A stretch of 9,924 nucleotides of DNA from JBKHBT01 sp046542255. GTDB lineage: Bacteria > UBP14 > UBA6098 > JBKHBT01. The DNA is taken from NCBI GenBank assembly GCA_046542255.1, contig JBKHBT010000113.1:1-9924 (forward strand). The letters are read 5' to 3'. Below the pieces are notes generated by a model that saw only the letters and a program-made list of their open reading frames with translations, did not search any database and was not told the DNA's origin. This document shows positions 1 through 5,609 of this stretch, in pieces. The position numbers and the translations under genes are program-made. How positions within the stretch are numbered: the first letter of the stretch is position 1; every line of letters begins with the position of its first letter.

Positions 1-55
1 TTCTATTATCTCAGGCGAGACCGAAGTGCATGGAGCGCTTGTCGATCTGGATACG
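1..55 (+). repeat. Direct repeat copy 1 (55 bp) inside the fibre gene
   Basis: Bases 1-55 are identical to 388-442. The offset of 387 bases is exactly 129 codons, so the repeat keeps the reading frame. Copy 1 is cut by the window edge, so the true identical tract may be longer upstream. Confidence 0.9.
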
Positions 56-2467
56 CAGGTCGAGACTAATCAGATAGATATTTCTGCACATCTTACAGCA
101 GATGATGATATGGACGATACAAATGAACTTAATGCTTCTGTCAATTTCAATGATGGTACAAATACCCTCACAATTACAGATGCTGGGGGCGATTTAACTA
201 CTATAATAGATAATGAAGCCGATGACCTTTCCGATAATTATCTTGGCGATTTATCTGATGTTTCGACTACTGGCGCATCCACTGACCAGGTACTTCAGTT
301 CGATGGTACAAACTGGGTTCCCGGAACTGTTTCTGCAGAAGATAATCAAACAGATGTCGAGGTTCCTCTTACATCGACAGGAGATTTTTCTATTATCTCA
401 GGCGAGACCGAAGTGCATGGAGCGCTTGTCGATCTGGATACGGAAATCGCTGCTCTTTCTTCGGCAGGATATGTAACAGATCTTCAGAGTGCCTATAATG
501 GTGGTAATACAATAGATGTAATAGCTTCAACACCCGTTACAATAAATGCATCAGGCGATTATAATCGTGGCCTGGATATTTGTGCAGAAAATTCCAAAGC
601 AATCAGAGTCGAAAATGCTTCAACAGATGATGATCGAGCAACTTTCCATGCTTTTAATGCATCAAATGGTACAGCCTTTTATTGTTCGGGACATTATCGA
701 ATTTCTGGTACATCGAGCGTCAGGACCTATTCTAATGCCGGACTACATTTCCAACTCGATAGAAATAATGAACCTACCACAAATGACAGCTTCACAGTGC
801 GTGATGGCAATGATGATGTTATTTTTAGCATTCACGAAGACCGTAGCGTAGATATGCTAGGTGAGCTGGATATGCACTCAAATCAAATAAAGAATGTCGC
901 AACAGCTACAGTTACTGGTGATGCATTGCCCTATGGGCAAACAGCTGAAGGCGATCTTTCGGGTAGCTATCCCGCTCCTACTGTCGATGGCCTTCAAGGA
1001 AGAACGATTGCCTCGACAGCTCCATCCAGTGGGCAGGTATTAGGTTGGGATGGCAGCTCATGGGCACCGGTCGATGACAATGGCGGCACAGATGACCAGA
1101 CTCTTGCTGAAGTCTATGCAGAAAGCGGGAATATTGTCGATATGAGCGATGGCGATATTTTATTCAGAACACCTGCTGGCGCAGACACCACATTATTTAT
1201 CGATGATGATGGCCAGGTAGGTATTGGCAATGCCGACCCATCCAATAGGCTGGATATTACAGACAATGATGGATTTGGTGCAATCAGAATTGGAGAAATC
1301 CTCGAAGACTCTCTTGCCGGCGCAATACGCTATTCTGGCGGGCATTTTGAAGGCTATGACGGTACGGAATGGCTTTCTTTCGATGAAGCTGTCGATGAGG
1401 ACTGGATAATAACAGATAGCGTTCTTTATACTCACAGACTTCTTGGCATAGCAAAAGGTGGCGCTGGAAATAATTTATATGGCAGCTCTATTCATACACA
1501 TGTCAATCTCGGCATTAATTCAAATACCGGAGAAGATGGAGTTGAGCAACTTTATGTAACAGTCGCTGGCGGAGAGGGTAATACTGCTATAGGAAGTTAT
1601 GCTGTCGTTGCTGGAGGCCAAAACAATCAAGCTCAGGAGAACTGGACAGCTATTACTGGTGGATATAATAATCAGGCTGGAAACTATTATTCCTTTGTTG
1701 GCGGTGGATACGAAAATATAGCAACTGGCACTAATTCTGTGGTATGCGGAGGGAATAGTAATCAAAGTTCTGGATACGGTTTTATTGGTGGTGGGTCAAA
1801 TAACAATATCGCTTTAGGCACGAGAGCAGTTATAGCAGGTGGCGATGGCAATACTATTTACGGAGAATATTCATCTATCGTAGGTGGCCAGTCTAATACG
1901 GTTTTTGGTAACTTATCTTTTGCTTTTGGTTACAATGCACAGGTTCCAGCTGGTGAAGATCGTTCTGCTGTTTTCAATTGGACAGATGGGGACGGCACAG
2001 TTTTCATTGAAACCGATGCTCTAACTACCGGTTACGAACTATATGTAAATGGTTCCGCTCTTGCTTCTGGTGGTACATGGGATACCTCAGATATGAGATT
2101 TAAAACCAATATAAATACTGTTTACAATGCATTGAATATAGTTGACCGGTTAAGGCCTGTTAGATTTGAATGGAAAGACAATATAGAATTTAAGACCGTA
2201 GAAGACCAATCTATAGGTTTTATCGCACAAGAACTTGATATGGTTTTACCCGAACTTGTTACTATTGCGAATAATGATGATGGTAGTCTGGCTGTCAATT
2301 ATAATGGAATCATCCCGATTAATACTGCCGCCATAAAAGAACTGGTCAATAGAACAGAAAACCGGGATGAAAATTTACAAAACCAAATTGATGATTTAAG
2401 GCAAGAGAACAATAAGCTGCGTCTTATGCTCGAAGAACTAAAACGTCAAGTCGAAGATAACAAATAA
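1..2467 (+). CDS. Surface fibre protein, C-terminal part, with YadA-like head repeats and S74 self-cleaving chaperone domain (5' truncated by window)
   Basis: The frame is open from base 2 and must start upstream: the first start-like codon (GTG at 26) is an internal Val codon, because the same residues recur in the second repeat copy near 413. Visible order: Asp/Asn/Thr-rich fibre repeats (1-900) with 'VLQFDGTNWVP'-type modules; a 'GDLSGSYPAPTV' motif (about 952-990) and 'VGIGNADPSNRLDI' (about 1220), both common in bacterial tail-fibre-like proteins; about seven 14-16-residue YadA-head-like repeats centred on 'GGG/AGG-x-N-N' (about 1555-1965); then a peptidase S74 / endosialidase-type intramolecular chaperone domain starting at 'TSDMRFKTNI' (2084). 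The Ser at 2087-2089 and the Lys five residues later match the family's self-cleavage dyad. A heptad coiled coil follows (about 2350-2464). Known family behaviour: trimerise, fold, then cleave off the chaperone. Inference: an exported trimeric surface fibre. No phage genes are adjacent, though a phage fibre cannot be excluded. Confidence 0.85.
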   Translation, partial: SIISGETEVHGALVDLDTQVETNQIDISAHLTADDDMDDTNELNASVNFNDGTNTLTITDAGGDLTTIIDNEADDLSDNYLGDLSDVSTTGASTDQVLQFDGTNWVPGTVSAEDNQTDVEVPLTSTGDFSIISGETEVHGALVDLDTEIAALSSAGYVTDLQSAYNGGNTIDVIASTPVTINASGDYNRGLDICAENSKAIRVENASTDDDRATFHAFNASNGTAFYCSGHYRISGTSSVRTYSNAGLHFQLDRNNEPTTNDSFTVRDGNDDVIFSIHEDRSVDMLGELDMHSNQIKNVATATVTGDALPYGQTAEGDLSGSYPAPTVDGLQGRTIASTAPSSGQVLGWDGSSWAPVDDNGGTDDQTLAEVYAESGNIVDMSDGDILFRTPAGADTTLFIDDDGQVGIGNADPSNRLDITDNDGFGAIRIGEILEDSLAGAIRYSGGHFEGYDGTEWLSFDEAVDEDWIITDSVLYTHRLLGIAKGGAGNNLYGSSIHTHVNLGINSNTGEDGVEQLYVTVAGGEGNTAIGSYAVVAGGQNNQAQENWTAITGGYNNQAGNYYSFVGGGYENIATGTNSVVCGGNSNQSSGYGFIGGGSNNNIALGTRAVIAGGDGNTIYGEYSSIVGGQSNTVFGNLSFAFGYNAQVPAGEDRSAVFNWTDGDGTVFIETDALTTGYELYVNGSALASGGTWDTSDMRFKTNINTVYNALNIVDRLRPVRFEWKDNIEFKTVEDQSIGFIAQELDMVLPELVTIANNDDGSLAVNYNGIIPINTAAIKELVNRTENRDENLQNQIDDLRQENNKLRLMLEELKRQVEDNK
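388..442 (+). repeat. Direct repeat copy 2 (55 bp) inside the fibre gene
   Basis: This is an exact copy of bases 1-55; identity breaks at 443 (g here, c at 56). It encodes the SIISGETEVHGALVDLDT stretch in both copies. Perfect nucleotide identity suggests recent duplication or gene conversion between fibre repeat modules. Confidence 0.9.
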
Positions 2468-2470
2468 GTA

Positions 2471-2503
2471 AAAAAAGAGCTTTGGAAATACCTTCCAAAG
2501 CTC
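2471..2503 (-). terminator. Rho-independent terminator of the fibronectin-III-like gene
   Basis: An 11-bp perfect stem (2477-2487 with 2493-2503) encloses a 5-base loop. On the minus strand it is followed by six T (2476-2471). On the plus strand the hairpin is followed by caaccct, so it lacks a U-tract for the fibre gene, although the hairpin sits only ten bases past that gene's stop codon. Confidence 0.85.
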
Positions 2504-2538
2504 CAACCCTAAGTATAAGCCCCAAAAAAGAGATACAT

Positions 2539-3600
2539 TTAATAAATCGATGTTCTTGCCTCGACTTTCATTAATATCAATTCATTATCAAAATTGCCAA
2601 ACCTGGATACCATCGTAGGTGTCCTAATTTGAAGCCAAAGATTACTTGTGGAAGACATTGAATCGGCATGTACTGGATGCAGATTATATCCACCCGGTCC
2701 GTAAATTGTTGGTGTTGCATATGTCATATTTTCTCGATCTGCACGTACAATGCAGCTATCGGTAAAATAGCTTTCCATAGGCGGCGAAGGGGCTTCATTG
2801 AACAATGCTCTCAAAGAATACTGATTATACCCAGGCTCATCTTCCAGTTTCCAATTTTCAGTATTAAAAGAATAAAGTCCAAGGTCAACATATTCAGAAC
2901 CACGGTTTTTGACGATATATCTATCAGCTTCATCTGAGTTGACCCATTCATCGACTTCTGAAGTATCGCTTACCCAAACAGTATCTGTTCCAGATTTATC
3001 TGCTTCGAGAGCAATAGTCGGCGGATTATAGACAACAAAATCATCAGCATCGGCCGGGTAATCTTCGACATTAGTCGCCAAATCATATGCTCTTGCCCTG
3101 AAATAGTATATCGTATCCGGCTTTACTTCTGTTGGGTCTTCCGGGCCGAACCATGCATTGGTAAGCTCTGTGCCAATATGCCAATCATGCCAATTCCCAG
3201 GATCGGAAGATTTGCTCCATTGAATATCATATTTCCAAATTCCCCAGCCCTGTCCATCTTCGAAAGTCGTATCTATACCAGCCCAGGAAATATAAAACAC
3301 AGCTGATGATGATATAGTATCCGGCACTGCTACATAAGATGCCGGTTCTCTAAGGTCGCGGTCAACATTTCGAAAACCGCCCCACATTTTATAAGTGGTG
3401 CTTGTAGAAACCTGCTCGCTAGTTTTACTTCCATCACCAATATTATCGGTGCATTTATAGGAAACACTCGACCTATAATCTGCTTCTGATGCACCGCCTC
3501 CAGAAAATGTTCCCATCGTCATAGTCCGGCTACCATCCGAAGGCGACTGGCCGAACAATATCAAACAAATAAATGGAATAAAAAAAATTAGTTTTTTCAT
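2539..3600 (-). CDS. Secreted protein with fibronectin type III-like domain and a C-terminal domain shared with the lamin-tail protein
   Basis: 353 residues from ATG at 3600. That start is chosen because AGGAG (3610-3606) stands five bases before it; the in-frame GTG at 3606 overlaps the Shine-Dalgarno and is not a plausible start. Residues 1-18 form a signal peptide (MKKLIFFIPFICLILFG), so the protein is exported. Residues about 24-77 hold a 'GGGASEADYRSS...TYKMWGGFRN' segment of a type often seen at the N-terminus of such exported proteins. Residues about 83-193 look like a fibronectin-III fold ('YDIQWSKSS', 'PDTIYYFRARAYDLATN'). Residues about 206-353 form a beta-rich domain ending 'LWLQIRTPT...MKVEAR', which resembles the end of the protein at 5610-7886. 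No enzymatic motif is visible, and the specific role is unknown; likely structural or binding at the cell surface. It has its own terminator, and the upstream pfk terminator isolates it transcriptionally. Confidence 0.85.
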   Translation of the reverse strand: MKKLIFFIPFICLILFGQSPSDGSRTMTMGTFSGGGASEADYRSSVSYKCTDNIGDGSKTSEQVSTSTTYKMWGGFRNVDRDLREPASYVAVPDTISSSAVFYISWAGIDTTFEDGQGWGIWKYDIQWSKSSDPGNWHDWHIGTELTNAWFGPEDPTEVKPDTIYYFRARAYDLATNVEDYPADADDFVVYNPPTIALEADKSGTDTVWVSDTSEVDEWVNSDEADRYIVKNRGSEYVDLGLYSFNTENWKLEDEPGYNQYSLRALFNEAPSPPMESYFTDSCIVRADRENMTYATPTIYGPGGYNLHPVHADSMSSTSNLWLQIRTPTMVSRFGNFDNELILMKVEARTSIY

Positions 3601-3604
3601 TATC

Positions 3605-3610
3605 ACTCCT
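3605..3610 (-). promoter_or_regulatory. Shine-Dalgarno that fixes the start at 3600
   Basis: The minus strand reads aggagtgataATG. AGGAG lies five bases from the ATG at 3600, while the competing in-frame GTG (3606-3604) is partly inside the motif. Confidence 0.8.
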
Positions 3611-3724
3611 ATTTTTACATCATCTCAAAACTCATTAATGTCAAAAAAGACAAAATCTTACTTTCTTGAATTATATCGGATATAAACTTACAAGCTTAAA
3701 TAAGTTTTTGATTTTTTTAAAATA
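3607..3724 (-). promoter_or_regulatory. AT-rich leader and likely promoter region of the fibronectin-III-like gene
   Basis: This stretch lies between the pfk terminator and the downstream start. On the minus strand there is a perfect TATAAT (plus-strand ATTATA at 3670-3675), but I cannot see a good -35 box 16-18 bases upstream of it. A TTGACA (plus TGTCAA, 3639-3644) lies closer to the gene but has no good -10 at normal spacing. A promoter is expected here; the exact boxes are uncertain. Confidence 0.35.
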
Positions 3725-3752
3725 AAAAAGCCGCCCAAATAGACGGCTTTTT
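3725..3752 (-). terminator. Terminator of the tetR-pfk unit (symmetric hairpin)
   Basis: The 9-bp stem AAAAAGCCG/CGGCTTTTT (3725-3733 with 3744-3752) has a 10-base loop. On the minus strand the GCCG core is followed by a T-rich run. It begins about 20 bases after the pfk stop codon. The A/T flanks are symmetric, so it could also stop plus-strand transcripts. Confidence 0.85.
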
Positions 3753-3772
3753 GTATAATATTTCTAAATATG

Positions 3773-4840
3773 CTATTTGATTTTGCCCAATCTTGCACCA
3801 AAAAGGCTTGCATATTGTAAATATTTTTCAGGGATCAGCTTCTGATCGAGCACTTTTGGCCCCAATTTTACGGGAACGATATCAGCTCCCTGCAGGCAGA
3901 CTACAACGCCATAATTTTCTCTGGCGACTTCTGCCATTGCAGATGAACCGAATCTAGTGGACAAGAATCTATCGAAAGCGCTTGGCGCTCCACCTCTTTG
4001 GGTATGTCCCAAAACAACAGAACGGGATTCCCAATCCAGTTCGTCCTGAATTTCTTCAGATAGTTTGCCTGCAATACCGCCAAGCCGTACATGGCCAAAC
4101 TCATCCTTCTCGAGGTCTTTGAAAAACAAAGAACTGGAATCATTGGCCGAAACAGAAAGCCTTGCACCTTCGGAGACTGCTACAATAGCGTAATTTTTCC
4201 CATTGTCTCTTATTTCTCTGAGCTTATCGATAAGGTCATCCATACTGAATGGTTCTTCTGGTAGCAATATAATATCGGCAGCGCCTGCAACACCTGCTTC
4301 CAGCGTTATCCATCCAGCATGTCTTCCCATCAATTCAATGACAAAAACACGGTTGTGACTTCTTGCAGTAGTCCTGATTCTATCTATTGAATCCATAGCG
4401 ATATTTATCGCCGTGTCGAAACCGAAGGTAACATCGGTTGCAGAAAGGTCATTGTCTATGGTCTTAGGTACTCCAACTATATTCAAACCTTGCTTGGAAA
4501 GTTCATATCCGGCGGTATTTGTATCGTCTCCGCCGATTACTATGATGCAATCCAGTCCAAGCTCTTTGAAGTTCTCGACAGCTTTTTCAAGGCTCTCCTT
4601 AGATTTTACAGGATTAGTCCTTGAAGTTCCGAGGATGGTTCCACCTTCGGAAACTATATCGGCAACATCTTTTATCTCGAGTTTTCTGGTTTTCTTTTCG
4701 AGTAGTCCTCGCCAGCCTTCGAGAAGGCCGACAATCTCGAAACCATATTCTTTGATGCCTCTATAAACTGCTGCACGAATTACTGCATTTAATCCCGGAC
4801 AATCTCCACCGCCGGTTAATATAGCGACCTTCTTAGACAC
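3773..4840 (-). CDS. pfp: 6-phosphofructokinase, predicted PPi-dependent
   Basis: 355 residues with the full phosphofructokinase fold: GGGDCPGLNA (10-19), GGDDTNTAG (103-111), PKTIDND (125-131), MGRHAGW (171-177), SEGA (223-226) and GHTQRGG (278-284). It phosphorylates fructose 6-phosphate in the cytoplasm, committing it to glycolysis. Two positions decide the phosphoryl donor in this family (E. coli PfkA numbering 104 and 124): ATP enzymes carry Gly at both, and PPi enzymes carry Asp and Lys. This protein has D106 and K126, so it should use PPi and run reversibly. D129 corresponds to the catalytic base. The start is GTG at 4840, supported by AAGGAGGT (4851-4844) and by the usual family N-terminus MSKKVAILTGGGD. 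It lies 31 bases behind tetR and is probably co-transcribed, with its own terminator at 3725-3752. PPi use is a residue-based inference; the family assignment is near certain. Confidence 0.93.
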   Translation of the reverse strand: MSKKVAILTGGGDCPGLNAVIRAAVYRGIKEYGFEIVGLLEGWRGLLEKKTRKLEIKDVADIVSEGGTILGTSRTNPVKSKESLEKAVENFKELGLDCIIVIGGDDTNTAGYELSKQGLNIVGVPKTIDNDLSATDVTFGFDTAINIAMDSIDRIRTTARSHNRVFVIELMGRHAGWITLEAGVAGAADIILLPEEPFSMDDLIDKLREIRDNGKNYAIVAVSEGARLSVSANDSSSLFFKDLEKDEFGHVRLGGIAGKLSEEIQDELDWESRSVVLGHTQRGGAPSAFDRFLSTRFGSSAMAEVARENYGVVVCLQGADIVPVKLGPKVLDQKLIPEKYLQYASLFGARLGKIK

Positions 4841-4871
4841 TGTACCTCCTTATAGGGTAAATAGATTCAAA

Positions 4872-5474
4872 TTATACATTTACCTTATCGGTAAGTACGC
4901 CATAAAGTACCATATCAGCAATCATTTCATTGCTGTCTGATAGCGAGAAGCTTTCCTTTTCGCTAACCCAATACAGTGTCAGGCTTTCGATGATACCATA
5001 AATCATAATAGTGTGTTTTTCAAGATCGATATCTTCTTTGACGATTCCGTTTTCCTGAAGTGCTTTGAGTGAATCAGTGATAACAGAAAGTAGTTTTCCC
5101 ATTTCACTTTTGTAAACTATGCTGTCTGGCCTGATGACCTTCTTAAGTTCAGTAGCAAGCACCCATGCACGATCTGGATACTCTTCTGAAGACTTAAGAA
5201 AAAGGCCGAGTACATGTTTGAAACGATCGACAGGATCTTCGATATCGTTTACTTCTGGAAGAATATTGTCAACAAACTGCTCGACAAAGTCGGTAAGAAT
5301 TGTTGCTAGGATTTCTTCCTTGGAATCAAAGTACAAATAAATTGTACCAACTGCATAACCGCTTTCTCGTGCGATCTGCTCGATTGTTGTGTTTTGGTAA
5401 CCTTTGGCTGCGAAAAGTTCTGTGGACTTTTTCGCAATGTAATCCTTTTTGCGATAATCAGGTTTACGTGCCAT
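4872..5474 (-). CDS. TetR/AcrR-family transcriptional regulator
   Basis: 200 residues, the usual length for the family. Residues 9-57 match the N-terminal TetR DNA-binding domain, with 'ELFAAKGYQNTTIEQIA' leading into the recognition part 'GYAVGTIYLYFDSKEEIL'. The remaining helical part (58-200) is the ligand-binding and dimerisation domain, which is too variable to name an effector. The start is ATG at 5474 with AAGGAG (5486-5481) six bases upstream. It is followed after 31 bases by the phosphofructokinase gene and preceded by a good sigma70-like promoter containing a 13-bp palindrome, which suggests autoregulation and control of pfk. The target is inferred from position only; control of other genes is equally common in this family. 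Confidence 0.92.
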   Translation of the reverse strand: MARKPDYRKKDYIAKKSTELFAAKGYQNTTIEQIARESGYAVGTIYLYFDSKEEILATILTDFVEQFVDNILPEVNDIEDPVDRFKHVLGLFLKSSEEYPDRAWVLATELKKVIRPDSIVYKSEMGKLLSVITDSLKALQENGIVKEDIDLEKHTIMIYGIIESLTLYWVSEKESFSLSDSNEMIADMVLYGVLTDKVNV

Positions 5475-5515
5475 TTTTTTCTCCTTGCGTTTGGGTTGAT
5501 TTGTCGTGCAACAAC

Positions 5516-5544
5516 AATTTAGTTAAACTAATAAGTAATGTCAA
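5516..5544 (-). promoter_or_regulatory. Sigma70-like promoter of tetR-pfk
   Basis: On the minus strand, TTGACA (plus 5539-5544) is followed by a 17-base spacer and TAAATT (plus 5516-5521, 4/6 match to TATAAT). A start site near 5509 would leave a leader of about 35 bases before the tetR ATG. Confidence 0.6.
5519..5531. promoter_or_regulatory. Candidate TetR operator (13-bp palindrome)
   Basis: TTAGTT-A/T-AACTAA is a perfect inverted repeat around a single central base. It overlaps the -10 box and the spacer of the tetR promoter, where an autorepressor would bind. It is short for a TetR-family site and AT-rich, so chance is possible. Confidence 0.4.
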
Positions 5545-5609
5545 ATACTTTTTATCCAAATTAGAAAATAAATTACATCTTATTACTTAAAAAGTTTTTG
5601 GGAATATTT

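Noticed and set aside
1193..1765. Minus-strand open frames within the fibre gene
   Set aside because: They oppose clearly recognisable fibre and YadA-like repeats and have no motifs of their own.
1..2467. Prophage tail fibre
   Set aside because: The S74 domain is common in phage, but every neighbour seen here is a cellular gene and the YadA-like repeats also fit a cellular surface fibre. The question stays open because the upstream side is not visible.
2477..2503. Hairpin as terminator of the plus-strand fibre gene
   Set aside because: On the plus strand no T-run follows the stem; the T-run is on the minus-strand side, so it was assigned to the opposing gene. Partial bidirectional action cannot be excluded.
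4413..4766. 117-codon open frame on the plus strand
   Set aside because: It is antisense to the conserved phosphofructokinase core, Ser/Pro-rich, and without motifs or a ribosome site; it is a shadow.
5575..5609. Terminator after the lamin-tail gene
   Set aside because: Only a 4-bp ACTT/AAGT stem in A/T runs is present, which is too weak to call.
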